Positions 52,133 to 61,084 of a stretch of 64,000 bases of DNA are shown in pieces (the stretch's first letter is position 1; each line of letters opens with the position of its first letter). Source of the stretch: Marivivens donghaensis. Its GTDB lineage: Bacteria; Pseudomonadota; Alphaproteobacteria; Rhodobacterales; Rhodobacteraceae. A model generated the notes under the pieces. That model saw nothing but the letters and a program-made list of their open reading frames with translations, did not search any database and was not told where the DNA came from. The position numbers were made by a program, and so were the translations under genes. The stretch lies in assembly GCF_030410045.1 (NCBI RefSeq), contig NZ_JAUFRA010000004.1:248001-312000 (forward strand), in the 5' to 3' direction.

Positions 52133-53632
52133 TCAGTCCATCGCTTTGAAATTCAGCGCGACACCGTCTTTGATGCCCGAGAACCAGCGTGCGGTCACGG
52201 TCTTGGTTTTGGTGTAGAACTTGAACGCATCTGGACCGTATTGGTTCAGGTCGCCAAATGCAGACTTCTTCCAGCCGCCGAACGAGAAGTAGGACAGCGG
52301 AACTGGGATCGGGAAGTTGATGCCAACCATGCCGACGTTTACGCGGTTCGCAAAGTCACGCGCGGTGTCACCATCAGCGGTGTAGATCGCGGTGCCGTTG
52401 CCGTAGTTGTTCTTCATGATCAGATCGAGAGCTTCTTCGTAGTTCTCGGCACGGACGGTGGACAGAACGGGGCCAAAGATCTCCTCTTTGTAGATGTCCA
52501 TGTCTGGGGTCACGTTGTCAAAGAGCGACGCGCCTACAAAGAAGCCGTTCTCGTAGCCTTGCATTTTGAAATCACGACCGTCGACAACAAGGTTCGCACC
52601 TTGCTCAACACCAGAGTTCACCAGACCGTTGATGCGGTTTTTCGATGCTTCGGTGATAACGGGGCCAAAGTCCACGTCTTCACCAGCGGTGTAGGGGCCG
52701 ACTTTCAGGGCTTCGATTTTCGGAACCAGCTTTTCGATCAGGCGGTCAGCGGTTTCTTTACCAACTGGCACAGCAACAGAAATAGCCATGCAGCGTTCGC
52801 CAGCCGCGCCATAGCCTGCGCCAACCAGTGCGTCTGCTGCTTTGTCGAGGTCAGCGTCGGGCATGATGATCATGTGGTTCTTAGCACCACCGAAGCACTG
52901 TGCGCGTTTTCCGTTGGTTGCAGCGCGACCGTAGATGTATTGTGCGATCGGGGTCGAACCGACGAAGCCAACTGCCTGAATGGTGTCATGGTCTAGGATT
53001 GCGTCAACCGCACCTTTGTCACCGTTCACAACCTGCAGGACGCCAGCAGGAAGGCCAGCTTCCATGATCAGTTCAGCAAGGCGCAGAGCGGTCGAGGGAA
53101 CGCGCTCGGATGGTTTGAGGATCATTGCGTTGCCCGAAACGATCGCAGGCGCCATTTTCCACAGCGGGATCATTGCAGGGAAGTTGAACGGGGTGATGCC
53201 CGCAACAACGCCCAGAGGCTGGCGCATTGCATAAAGGTCGATTCCTGGGCCACCGTCGTTCATGTATTCGCCTTTGAGCATCGCAGGCGCGCCCATGCAG
53301 ACTTCGACAACTTCGAGGCCACGCTGAACGTCGCCGCGTGCGTCGGGGATGGTTTTGCCGTGCTCACGAGCAACCAGCTCTGCCAGCTCTTCCATGTGTT
53401 CGTTGATCAGTTGACCGAACTTCATCATGACGCGAGCGCGGCGCTGCGGGTTTACTTTCGCCCATTCGACCTGAGCTTTTTCCGCAGCTTTGATCGCAGC
53501 GTCCATTTCCTCGTCGGATGCGAGCGGCACCTTGGCGATGATTTCGCCAGTTGCTGGGTTGTAAACATCGCTAAAGCGGCCCGAGGTGCCTTTGACGTGT
53601 TCACCGTTAATGAAGTGAGTCAGTTCCTGCAT
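52133..53632 (-). CDS. mmsA: CoA-acylating methylmalonate-semialdehyde dehydrogenase
   Basis: A 499-residue aldehyde dehydrogenase converting methylmalonate semialdehyde to propionyl-CoA, the last specific valine step. It shows the NAD site 'AVGFVGSTPIAQYIYG' near residue 225 and the catalytic Cys in 'GAAGERCMAISVAVPVG' (about residue 285). MmsA-typical 'INFPIPVPLSYFSFGGWKKS' comes near residue 455. The ATG at 53632 is used, and the frame to 53812 is rejected because it overlaps the regulator. It has its own transcript, divergent from the LysR gene. Confidence 0.95.
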   Translation of the reverse strand: MQELTHFINGEHVKGTSGRFSDVYNPATGEIIAKVPLASDEEMDAAIKAAEKAQVEWAKVNPQRRARVMMKFGQLINEHMEELAELVAREHGKTIPDARGDVQRGLEVVEVCMGAPAMLKGEYMNDGGPGIDLYAMRQPLGVVAGITPFNFPAMIPLWKMAPAIVSGNAMILKPSERVPSTALRLAELIMEAGLPAGVLQVVNGDKGAVDAILDHDTIQAVGFVGSTPIAQYIYGRAATNGKRAQCFGGAKNHMIIMPDADLDKAADALVGAGYGAAGERCMAISVAVPVGKETADRLIEKLVPKIEALKVGPYTAGEDVDFGPVITEASKNRINGLVNSGVEQGANLVVDGRDFKMQGYENGFFVGASLFDNVTPDMDIYKEEIFGPVLSTVRAENYEEALDLIMKNNYGNGTAIYTADGDTARDFANRVNVGMVGINFPIPVPLSYFSFGGWKKSAFGDLNQYGPDAFKFYTKTKTVTARWFSGIKDGVALNFKAMD

Positions 53633-53718
53633 GGTATCCTCCCTAAGGGGTCTGATCTGAATTGGCGCTAGAATAGTCTTGCGTTTTGGTCGGTAAAAGA
53701 GAAGGTTTGTCAAAATCG

Positions 53719-53735
53719 TTTTGCAAAAATGCAAA
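53719..53735. promoter_or_regulatory. Inverted repeat between mmsA and the LysR gene
   Basis: TTTGCA, AAAA, TGCAAA at 53720-53735, overlapping the palindrome TTTTGCAAAA (53719-53728), just ahead of the LysR start. It is a candidate site for the LysR protein or another regulator of mmsA. Confidence 0.4.
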
Positions 53736-53745
53736 GGTGTGATCG

Positions 53746-54624
53746 ATGAACTGGGATGACATGCGGGTGTTTTTGGCTGTGGCCCGCGCGGAAAGCCTTT
53801 CGGCTGCGGCACCGCTTTTGAAAATGGACCCTGCGACCGTTGGCCGTCGGATCACGCGGCTCGAGGAAACCGTCGGCGCACCGCTCTTTGTGAAGTCCCC
53901 CCAAGGCTACGCATTGACCGAGCAGGGATTGCGGATGCGCGATCATGCGGCGCAGGCAGAAACGGCTTTGTCGCTTGCCATGGATGAAGGGCAGGCGGTC
54001 GATAAAGGTCTGTCTGGACAAGTGCGCATTGGTGCGCCTGACGGTTGTGCGAACTTTCTCCTGCCCCAAGTCTGCGCGGCTATTCAGGCTGATAATCCAG
54101 GCCTTGAAGTGCAAATCCTCGCCTTACCGCGTGTGGTGAACCTCTCCAAACGCGAAGCCGATATGGCCATTACCGTGTCGCCTCCCGATGCAGGGCGCCT
54201 GACGGTTCAAAAGATCAGCGATTACAGGCTCCACCTTGCGATGCGGCAGGACAGCGGGATGCCCACAACGATGGCTGACCTGCGTGGTGTGCCCGTCGTT
54301 GGCTACATCCCCGATATGATCTTTGACAAAGAGTTGGACTACTTGGGCACATTGTCGCGGGATGGCGTGCAGATGGCATCGAACTCTGTCGCTGTGCAAT
54401 TGCAGATGCTTCGTCATGGTGGGGTAGGGATCGTGCATGATTTCGCGCTCCCTTGTGCGCCCGAACTGACCCGTGTTTTGATGAATGAACTGTCGTTGCT
54501 GCGCAGTTTCTATTTGGTGCGCCACTTGTCCGACCGCAAATCCGATCGCTTGAACCGATTTGCCGAAGCCCTTTTGGCAGGCATGCGGGCTGAAATCGCA
54601 CGTTTGGAAGCTCAGGCCGCTTGA
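53746..54624 (+). CDS. LysR family transcriptional regulator
   Basis: A 292-residue LysR regulator. The N-terminal winged helix covers residues 4-63 ('MRVFLAVARAESLSAAAPLL', 'VGRRITRLEETVGAPLF'), and a periplasmic-binding-like effector domain follows. It is divergent from mmsA across 113 bases, so control of valine degradation is the simplest guess. The effector is unknown. Confidence 0.9.
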   Translation: MNWDDMRVFLAVARAESLSAAAPLLKMDPATVGRRITRLEETVGAPLFVKSPQGYALTEQGLRMRDHAAQAETALSLAMDEGQAVDKGLSGQVRIGAPDGCANFLLPQVCAAIQADNPGLEVQILALPRVVNLSKREADMAITVSPPDAGRLTVQKISDYRLHLAMRQDSGMPTTMADLRGVPVVGYIPDMIFDKELDYLGTLSRDGVQMASNSVAVQLQMLRHGGVGIVHDFALPCAPELTRVLMNELSLLRSFYLVRHLSDRKSDRLNRFAEALLAGMRAEIARLEAQAA

Positions 54625-54680
54625 CAGGTGGGGGGTATTGCGAAGACGCTGTAAGTATCGGCAGTTGAGGAGGACCAGCC

Positions 54681-55115
54681 ATGCTCGTACAGAACATTCT
54701 GAATTCCAAAGAAAAAACTGGCATTTATTGGCTAGCCCCAAGCGAACCTGTGTCCAAAGCCGTGCAGATCATGTCTGACAATCGGATTGGTACGATTGTG
54801 GTGTCGCACGACGGCGAAGTCCCAACTGGTATTCTGTCCGAACGTGATATCGTTCGTGAAATGGGCAAGCAGGGCGTAGAAATCCTGTCGGGGTCGATTG
54901 AGGCTCTGATGACGAAAAAACTGATCACGACGACCATCGATGTGACTGCGGATCAGGTGCTTCAGATCATGACAGATGGCCGTTTCCGCCACCTTCCTGT
55001 GATGTCTGATGGCAAACTCATCGGTCTGATTTCAATTGGCGACGTGGTCAAAGCGCGCCTATCAGAACTCGCGATGGAGAAAGATGCGCTCGAAGGCATG
55101 GTGATGGGACGATAA
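54681..55115 (+). CDS. Protein with tandem CBS domains
   Basis: A 144-residue protein made of two CBS motifs (about residues 17-70 and 80-136; 'PSEPVSKAVQIMSDNRIGTI' and 'TADQVLQIMTDGRFRHLPVM'). Such stand-alone CBS pairs bind adenosine nucleotides and modulate other proteins. The ATG at 54681 follows a GAGGAGGA site. Confidence 0.9.
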   Translation: MLVQNILNSKEKTGIYWLAPSEPVSKAVQIMSDNRIGTIVVSHDGEVPTGILSERDIVREMGKQGVEILSGSIEALMTKKLITTTIDVTADQVLQIMTDGRFRHLPVMSDGKLIGLISIGDVVKARLSELAMEKDALEGMVMGR

Positions 55116-55179
55116 GTACCCTTGCATTCCCGTGCGCAATATTGTTGCGTGCGGGCAATGAACCAAAGAGGGGCACCCG

Positions 55180-55674
55180 ATGCGTATTGGCCTTTATCCC
55201 GGCACGTTTGATCCAATCACAAACGGCCACATCGACATCATACGCCGTGCCTGTTCACTGGTAGACCGCCTAGTCATTGGCGTTGCGATCAACCGCGATA
55301 AGGGACCACTGTTCAACCTAGAAGAGCGCGTTGCCATGATCCGCTCTGAAGTTGCGTCTATTGCGGCTTCGACGGGCACTGAAATTGTTGCGCATCCGTT
55401 TGAGAACCTGTTGATCGACTGTGCACGCGATGTTGGCGCCAATGTCATCATCCGCGGCCTGCGCGCAGTGGCTGATTTCGAATACGAATTCCAAATGGTC
55501 GGGATGAACCGCTCGCTCGATAACAGCATTGAGACAGTATTCCTGATGGCCGACGCGAAAAACCAAGCCATCGCCTCGAAGCTGGTCAAAGAGATTTGCC
55601 GTTTGAATGGTGATGTATCGAAATTCGTGCCGACTTCGGTGAAATCGGCATTGGAATCGCGTTTGCGGGGCTAA
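55180..55674 (+). CDS. coaD: Phosphopantetheine adenylyltransferase
   Basis: A 164-residue CoaD making dephospho-CoA from phosphopantetheine. The nucleotidyltransferase signature 'GLYPGTFDPITNGHIDII' is at residues 4-21, with TNGH as the HxGH-like loop. 'KFVPTSVKSAL' takes the place of the usual ISST motif at the C-terminus. A REP-like hairpin follows 6 bases after the stop. Confidence 0.94.
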   Translation: MRIGLYPGTFDPITNGHIDIIRRACSLVDRLVIGVAINRDKGPLFNLEERVAMIRSEVASIAASTGTEIVAHPFENLLIDCARDVGANVIIRGLRAVADFEYEFQMVGMNRSLDNSIETVFLMADAKNQAIASKLVKEICRLNGDVSKFVPTSVKSALESRLRG

Positions 55675-55680
55675 CACGCT

Positions 55681-55724
55681 GGGGGCTCTGCCCCCAGACC
55701 CCCGGGATATTTACAGCACAAAGG
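55681..55724 (+). repeat. REP-like element, copy A (after coaD)
   Basis: A 44-base element opening with a GGGGGC-TCT-GCCCCC hairpin, then ACCCCCGGGATATTT and ending GCACAAAGG. A near-identical copy in inverted orientation lies at 57850-57893. The hairpin comes 6 bases after the coaD stop and may protect or end the transcript. Copies of this type are scattered in roseobacter genomes. Confidence 0.75.
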
Positions 55725-55770
55725 CAGGCGAGCCCTTGCGTGTTTTGATGGGGCAGATTAGCTGCACGAC

Positions 55771-57579
55771 ATGGCACGCGCACCTTTACTCCAGTTATCC
55801 GACATTTCCCTGACCTTTGGTGGGGACCCCGTATTTTCAGACCTCTCTGCTGTTGTGCAGGGCGGCGATCGCGTTGCGCTGGTTGGGCGTAATGGGTCGG
55901 GTAAATCGACTCTGATGAAAGTGATGGCTGGGTTGGTGGAAGCCGACCATGGAATGCGCATTGTGCCGCCCGGTGTCACGGTCGGCTATATGGAGCAGGA
56001 CCCGACAATGGAGGGGTATGCTACCTTGGGCGATTATGCCGCTAGCGGCCTCGATCCGAGCGAAGCCTACCGCGTTGCGATGGTTGCGGATGGTCTCAAG
56101 TTTGATCCGTCCCGCGATGTTGCGACCGCATCAGGTGGTGAACGCCGCCGCGCGGCCTTGGCCAAGTTGATGGCTGAAGCGCCTGAATTGATGCTCTTGG
56201 ACGAACCGACCAACCACCTCGATATTGAGGCGGTGCAATGGTTGGAGAATGAACTGAAGTCGACCAAGGCGGCCTATGTTCTGATTTCCCACGACCGCGC
56301 TTTTTTGAGGGCTTTGACGCGGGCAACGCTGTGGATCGACCGTGGCGAAGTACGTCGTCAGGAAACGGGCTTTGACGGGTTCGAGGCATGGCGCGACAAG
56401 GTTTGGGACGAAGAAGAAACCGCCAAGCACAAGATGGATCGCAAGATCAAAGCCGAGGCACGTTGGGCGGTCGAAGGTATTTCTGCGCGTCGCAAGCGGA
56501 ACCAAGGGCGTGTTCGTGCCCTACAGGATTTGCGTGCGGAGCGGGCTTCAATGATCAAGCGGCAGGGGACGGCGGCGCTCACGCTCGAGAGTGGGCCGAC
56601 CTCTGGTAAAAAGGTGATTGAGGTTGAAGATCTGACCAAGTCCTTTGGCGATAAGCAAATCGTGAAAGGCCTGACGATCACCATTCAACGCGGCGATCGT
56701 GTTGCCTTTGTCGGGCCGAACGGGGTCGGAAAAACCAGCGTGATCAAGATGATGCTGGGTCAGGTCGACCCTGATGCCGGCCGTGTGAAGCTGGGCACCA
56801 ACCTTGAGGTTGCCGTTTTTGACCAGACGCGTGCGCAACTCGACCCAGAGATGTCGCTCTGGGATAGCCTCACGGGTGATCCTGAAATGCGTGTCGGTGG
56901 GCGTGCGGATCAGGTCATGGTGCGCGGCGTGCCCAAACATGTTGTCGCCTACCTCAAAGACTTCCTCTTTAACGAAGCGCAGGCCCGCGCCCCCGTCAAA
57001 TCCCTGTCTGGCGGTGAAAAGGCGCGTCTCTTGTTGGCTAAGCTCATGGCGAAACCGTCGAACCTCTTGGTCCTCGACGAACCTACGAACGATTTGGACA
57101 TTGAGACGCTCGATCTCTTGCAGGAAATCCTAGACGATTACGATGGCACCGTCATCCTCGTCAGCCACGACCGTGATTTCCTCGACCGCGTTGCGACGAC
57201 GACGATTGCCATGGAAGGTAACGGGAACGCGACCGTTTATGCGGGCGGCTGGACGGACTACTTGAACCAACGCGGCACCGTTATTCAAGAGACAGCAAAA
57301 CCCGCTGAAACCGCAAAGCCGGCAGAAAAACCGAAATCGGATACTCGTAAAAACGGTCTGTCGTTTACCGAAAAACACCGCCTCGAAGCACTGCCTGCTG
57401 TGATCGATAAAATCACCGCAGAGATCGCGAAACTAGAGGAGCTGATGGCAGATCCTGAGCTGTTTACCAAACAGCCAGTGAAGTTCCAAAAGGCGACTGA
57501 GGCCCTCGTGCAGCGACAAGATGCGCTTGCCGCTGCCGAAGAAGAGTGGATGCTTTTGATGGAAAAATCAGAAGCTTAG
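55771..57579 (+). CDS. uup: ABC-F family ATPase (Uup-like)
   Basis: A 602-residue soluble protein with two ABC cassettes: Walker A 'GRNGSGKSTLMKVMAG' (about residue 38) and 'GPNGVGKTSVIKMMLG' (about residue 320). The signatures are 'SGGERRRAALAKL' and 'LSGGEKARLLLAKLM', and the second Walker B is 'LLVLDEPTNDLDIE'. A C-terminal coiled coil ('LEALPAVIDKITAEIAKLEE') identifies Uup. ABC-F proteins act on ribosomes, and Uup also influences DNA repair and transposon excision. It ends in a 4-base overlap with the convergent small gene. The whole block is bracketed by inverted REP-like copies. Confidence 0.93.
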   Translation: MARAPLLQLSDISLTFGGDPVFSDLSAVVQGGDRVALVGRNGSGKSTLMKVMAGLVEADHGMRIVPPGVTVGYMEQDPTMEGYATLGDYAASGLDPSEAYRVAMVADGLKFDPSRDVATASGGERRRAALAKLMAEAPELMLLDEPTNHLDIEAVQWLENELKSTKAAYVLISHDRAFLRALTRATLWIDRGEVRRQETGFDGFEAWRDKVWDEEETAKHKMDRKIKAEARWAVEGISARRKRNQGRVRALQDLRAERASMIKRQGTAALTLESGPTSGKKVIEVEDLTKSFGDKQIVKGLTITIQRGDRVAFVGPNGVGKTSVIKMMLGQVDPDAGRVKLGTNLEVAVFDQTRAQLDPEMSLWDSLTGDPEMRVGGRADQVMVRGVPKHVVAYLKDFLFNEAQARAPVKSLSGGEKARLLLAKLMAKPSNLLVLDEPTNDLDIETLDLLQEILDDYDGTVILVSHDRDFLDRVATTTIAMEGNGNATVYAGGWTDYLNQRGTVIQETAKPAETAKPAEKPKSDTRKNGLSFTEKHRLEALPAVIDKITAEIAKLEELMADPELFTKQPVKFQKATEALVQRQDALAAAEEEWMLLMEKSEA

Positions 57580-57767
57580 GACTTGCCGAGGGAAATCCAG
57601 ATCAAAATAACGTAGATGGTGGGGACCAGTGCGAGCACGGGAACCATCAGTCCTGCGATACCAAAAATCTTGATCGAGATGGCAAGCAACACCAGCAAAA
57701 CCACAAGGCCAAGCAGTGGTTTTACGATAGTGCCAAAGTTTTCGGGGTTGTGTGCATGTTCAGTCAT
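57576..57767 (-). CDS. Small two-helix membrane protein
   Basis: A 63-residue protein with two hydrophobic helices (about residues 12-30 and 37-56: 'LLGLVVLLVLLAISIKIFG', 'VPVLALVPTIYVILIWISL') and a short hydrophilic start. I do not recognise a family. The ATG at 57767 is preferred to one at 57776, but neither has a good ribosome-binding site. It overlaps the end of the ABC-F gene. Confidence 0.6.
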   Translation of the reverse strand: MTEHAHNPENFGTIVKPLLGLVVLLVLLAISIKIFGIAGLMVPVLALVPTIYVILIWISLGKS

Positions 57768-57849
57768 AATCCGCATGTGACATATACATTATAATTTTGA
57801 CATGCGACAGGCTGTCACGACCTCAAAAGCATAGGCGTCGCCGCCCATG

Positions 57850-57893
57850 CCTTTGTGCCTGAAATATCCCGGGGGTGTGGGGGCAGAGCCCCC
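57850..57893 (-). repeat. REP-like element, copy B (after the iron-binding protein gene)
   Basis: The complement of this segment matches copy A (55681-55724) with a few mismatches, including the GGGGGC-TCT-GCCCCC hairpin, the CCCCCGGGATATTT core and GCACAAAGG end. The hairpin starts 6 bases after the stop of the minus-strand iron-binding gene, mirroring copy A. Confidence 0.75.
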
Positions 57894-57898
57894 ATGTT

Positions 57899-58903
57899 TT
57901 ACCCGTCGAAGTTCACTTCTTCCATGATCCGCAGTGCGGTTGCGCGGTGGCCTGCAACCTCGGTCAGGTCGATTTTGTCGTGCTCAAACGTGCCCCAGCT
58001 CGCCACCAGATCGGACAGGGCCGCGCCTTCGAGCACTGGGTATTCGTTGTTCGCTTCGGCGTAGATGGCCTGTGCCTCGGGGGAGACAAGGAATTCCATC
58101 AGTTGCAGAGCTTCGTCGTGGTTCGGCGCGGCTTTGGTCATCGCGACGCCCGAGACGTTGATGTGGGTGCCTTCGCCCTCAAATGTCGGGAACACGATGC
58201 GGACAGAGTTCGCCCATTCAGTCTGTTCCGGATCGGCAAGCATTTGGCCCATGTAATAGGTGTTGCCGAGCGAGATATCGCATTCGCCAGCCCAGATCGC
58301 ACGAACCTGCGCGCGGTCGTTGCCTTCGGGTTTGCGGGCGAGGTTTGCTTTGACACCTTCGGCCCAAGTGCGGGCGTAGTCTTCGCCGTGGTGGGCGATG
58401 ACAGCCGACAGAAGGGCGAGGTTGTAGTCGTGCACGCCCGAACGGGTGCAGATACGGCCTGCCCATTTCGGATCGGCGAGGTCTTCGTAGGTGGTCACTT
58501 CGCCATCTGCCACGCGCTCTTGGCTCGCATAGACGATACGGGCGCGGGTGGTGAGCGAGAACCAGAGGTTATCCGGGCTGCGCAGTTCGGCAGGGACCGA
58601 CGCGGTGAGAATGTCGCTTTCGACAGGCTGGATCACATCTGCATCCACGATTTGCTGAAGGTTCGCAATGTCGACGGTCATCACGAGGTCGGCTGGCGAA
58701 CGAGCGCCTTCGGCCTTTAGCCGTTCAACCAGACCACTGTCCACAAACGCAAGGTTTACATTGATGCCCGTTTCAGCGGTGAAGGCATCCATCACAGGCT
58801 GGATCAGTTCAGGTTGGCGCGTGGTGTAGATGTTGACGTCCGCAACGGCGGGCAGGGCGGCTAGGCCTGAGACAGAAGCGAGGAGGAGGGAACGAAAAGT
58901 CAT
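57899..58903 (-). CDS. Fe(3+) ABC transporter substrate-binding protein (FbpA/IdiA-like)
   Basis: A 334-residue periplasmic ferric-binding protein. A signal peptide ends at ALPAVA (about residue 21). The mature start 'DVNIYTTRQPELIQPVMDAF' is the usual FbpA opening, and the paired Tyr ligand is in 'LGNTYYMGQMLAD' (about residues 214-226). No permease or ATPase is adjacent. CGGAG precedes the ATG at 58903. A clear promoter lies at 58932-58960, and a REP-like hairpin follows the gene. Confidence 0.9.
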   Translation of the reverse strand: MTFRSLLLASVSGLAALPAVADVNIYTTRQPELIQPVMDAFTAETGINVNLAFVDSGLVERLKAEGARSPADLVMTVDIANLQQIVDADVIQPVESDILTASVPAELRSPDNLWFSLTTRARIVYASQERVADGEVTTYEDLADPKWAGRICTRSGVHDYNLALLSAVIAHHGEDYARTWAEGVKANLARKPEGNDRAQVRAIWAGECDISLGNTYYMGQMLADPEQTEWANSVRIVFPTFEGEGTHINVSGVAMTKAAPNHDEALQLMEFLVSPEAQAIYAEANNEYPVLEGAALSDLVASWGTFEHDKIDLTEVAGHRATALRIMEEVNFDG

Positions 58904-58931
58904 GATAAACTCCGGCATTTGAATTGCCGTC

Positions 58932-58960
58932 GTTAAACCTGACTAAAACGCTCGGGTCAA
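58932..58960 (-). promoter_or_regulatory. Promoter of the iron-binding protein gene
   Basis: On the minus strand TTGACC (58960-58955), 17 bases, TTTAAC (58937-58932), 28 bases before the start. The spacer and flanks read AACCTGACT...TCGGGTCAA on the plus strand, an imperfect dyad like the sites proposed for iron/Fe-S regulators in Rhodobacterales. Confidence 0.6.
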
Positions 58961-58970
58961 TACCTGCATT

Positions 58971-59813
58971 TTATAGTCGGGTTTTTTCTGCCTCGCGTTC
59001 CGCTAGCTTCGCGGCGTCCCATAGTGCGTCCATTTCTTCGAGATTGCTCTGCTCTGGATTACTGCCTTTGGCGATCAATGCGTCTTCTACAGCGTTGAAA
59101 CGGCGTATGAATTTCGCATTGGTGCGGCGCAGGGCGGCTTCGGGGTCGACGTTCAGATGGCGGGCAAGGTTTGCTACTACGAACAGCAGATCACCCATTT
59201 CCTCTTCGACTTCGTCTTGTGTCAGGGTGTCGCGGGCCTCGACCAATTCGCGCGATTCTTCGATGATTTTGTCGATCACCTGATCGGTAGAGGGCCAATC
59301 AAAACCGACCCGCGCAGCGCGTTTTTGCAACTTTACTGCACGCAACAGTGCGGGCAGACCTACGGCAACGCCATCCAAAACGCGGGTTTCGGATTTGGCA
59401 GCGCGCTCTGCGGCTTTAACCTCTTCCCATCGGTCAACTTGGGTATCGGCGCTGAAATCATTGCCTTCGGCGCCAAAGACATGGGGATGGCGCGAGACCA
59501 TCTTGTCACTGATCGCTTTGGCGACATCTTCGAATTTGAAGTGTCCTGCTTCTTCGGCCATTTGCGCGTGGAACACGGATTGAAACAGAAGGTCGCCCAA
59601 TTCGCTGCGCAATTCGTCCCATGCGCCACGTTCAATCGCATCAGCCACTTCATAGGCTTCTTCGATGGTGTAGGGCGCGATGGTCGCGAAATCCTGTTCG
59701 ATGTCCCAGGGGCAGCCTTTTTCTGGGTGCCGCAGACGGCGCATGATCTCTAACAGCCGCTCCATTGTTCCGTCGGGGGAATGCACGATGGCGTCAGAAG
59801 CGGAGAGGTCCAT
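58971..59813 (-). CDS. mazG: Nucleoside triphosphate pyrophosphohydrolase MazG
   Basis: A 280-residue tandem MazG. The N-terminal domain has 'RHPEKGCPWDIEQDFATI' and 'LRSELGDLLFQSVFHAQMA', and the C-terminal one has 'VEEEMGDLLFVVANLARHL' (about residues 215-233). The acidic clusters bind Mg2+. It removes pyrophosphate from non-canonical NTPs and can affect (p)ppGpp stress. It is divergent from the M20 gene at 63 bases. Confidence 0.94.
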   Translation of the reverse strand: MDLSASDAIVHSPDGTMERLLEIMRRLRHPEKGCPWDIEQDFATIAPYTIEEAYEVADAIERGAWDELRSELGDLLFQSVFHAQMAEEAGHFKFEDVAKAISDKMVSRHPHVFGAEGNDFSADTQVDRWEEVKAAERAAKSETRVLDGVAVGLPALLRAVKLQKRAARVGFDWPSTDQVIDKIIEESRELVEARDTLTQDEVEEEMGDLLFVVANLARHLNVDPEAALRRTNAKFIRRFNAVEDALIAKGSNPEQSNLEEMDALWDAAKLAEREAEKTRL

Positions 59814-59876
59814 TGCAGGCGTCCTTGAATTAGGGTTCTGTGGCCAAGGTATCCACCCAAGCGCGAGAGTCCACCC

Positions 59877-61040
59877 ATGCCCGTCCTAAACCGCATTGCC
59901 GAATTCGAAACCGATATGACCGCGTGGCGTCGGCACCTGCATATGCATCCAGAGATCGGGTTCGATTGCCATAATACGGCGGCCTTTGTCGTTGAACGGC
60001 TGCGGGAATTCGGTGTGGATGAGGTGCATACAGGCATTGCGACCTCTGGCGTGATCGCGATCATCAACGGGCAGGGCGAGGGGCCGACCATTGGTTTGCG
60101 GGCGGACATGGACGCGCTGCCGATGCGGGAACATTCGGGCGCTGACTATGCCTCGACCATCGATGGGCGGATGCATGCTTGCGGGCACGATGGGCATACG
60201 ACGATGCTCTTGGGTGCGGCACGGTATTTGGCCGAGACACGTAATTTCAAAGGCCGCGTGGCGCTGGTGTTTCAACCCGCCGAAGAAGCAGGCGGAGGCG
60301 CGGGTGTGATGGTCAAAGAGGGCGTTCTCGACCGTTTTGACATCAGCCAGATCTACGCGATCCATACGCTGCCTGGTCTGCCGCTGGGCGAATTCTACAC
60401 GACCTCAGGTCCGATTATGGCCGCGGTCGATGCCTTTGACGTGGAAATCACAGGGAAGGGCGGTCACGTCGCTTATCACCAAGAGGCCCGCGATCCGATC
60501 GTTGCGGCCTGTGGCATTACCCAAGCGATCCAAACCATCGTAAGCCGCAGCCGTTCGCCCTTTGACGACCTCGTTGTGTCGGTGTCGCAAATCCACACGG
60601 GCACAGCGGACAACATCATTCCAGATCAGGCCTATATCAACGGTACCGTTCGGACGTTCTCGCGCGATGTTCAGGCGATGGTCAAACAACGCCTCCAAGA
60701 GATCGTGCAAGGGCAGGCGATGGCTTACGGCGTTGAGGCAAAGCTGATCTACATGGACGACTACCCGCCCACCATCAACGATCCAGAGGCGACCCAATTC
60801 GCCATCGCGACCGCCTCTGAAATTGTGGGTGCGGATAAGGTGGACGGCAACGGTGGCAAGGAAATGGGCGCAGAGGATTTCGCGTTCTTCCTTGAAAACC
60901 GTCCGGGGGCCTATCTATTCCTCGGCAACGGTGATACGGCAAGTGTTCACCATCCCGCCTATGACTTTGACGACCGTTCCGCACCGATTGGCGCCAGCTA
61001 TTTGGCCCGTCTTGTGGAACGCGCTCAGCCGCGCGATTGA
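59877..61040 (+). CDS. M20 family amidohydrolase (hippurate hydrolase-like)
   Basis: A 387-residue zinc amidohydrolase. Metal ligands lie in 'MHACGHDGHTTMLLGAARYL' (about residues 99-118) and 'PAEEAGGGAGVM', with 'YAIHTLPGLPLG' and the C-terminal 'GAEDFAFFL' completing the M20D pattern. Likely substrates are N-acyl amino acids or hippurate-like amides. It precedes rsmA by 44 bases in the same direction. Confidence 0.88.
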   Translation: MPVLNRIAEFETDMTAWRRHLHMHPEIGFDCHNTAAFVVERLREFGVDEVHTGIATSGVIAIINGQGEGPTIGLRADMDALPMREHSGADYASTIDGRMHACGHDGHTTMLLGAARYLAETRNFKGRVALVFQPAEEAGGGAGVMVKEGVLDRFDISQIYAIHTLPGLPLGEFYTTSGPIMAAVDAFDVEITGKGGHVAYHQEARDPIVAACGITQAIQTIVSRSRSPFDDLVVSVSQIHTGTADNIIPDQAYINGTVRTFSRDVQAMVKQRLQEIVQGQAMAYGVEAKLIYMDDYPPTINDPEATQFAIATASEIVGADKVDGNGGKEMGAEDFAFFLENRPGAYLFLGNGDTASVHHPAYDFDDRSAPIGASYLARLVERAQPRD

Positions 61041-61084
61041 TCGCTAGGCTTGACGGTTGACCCGACTTCGCGCATGGACCCCCT

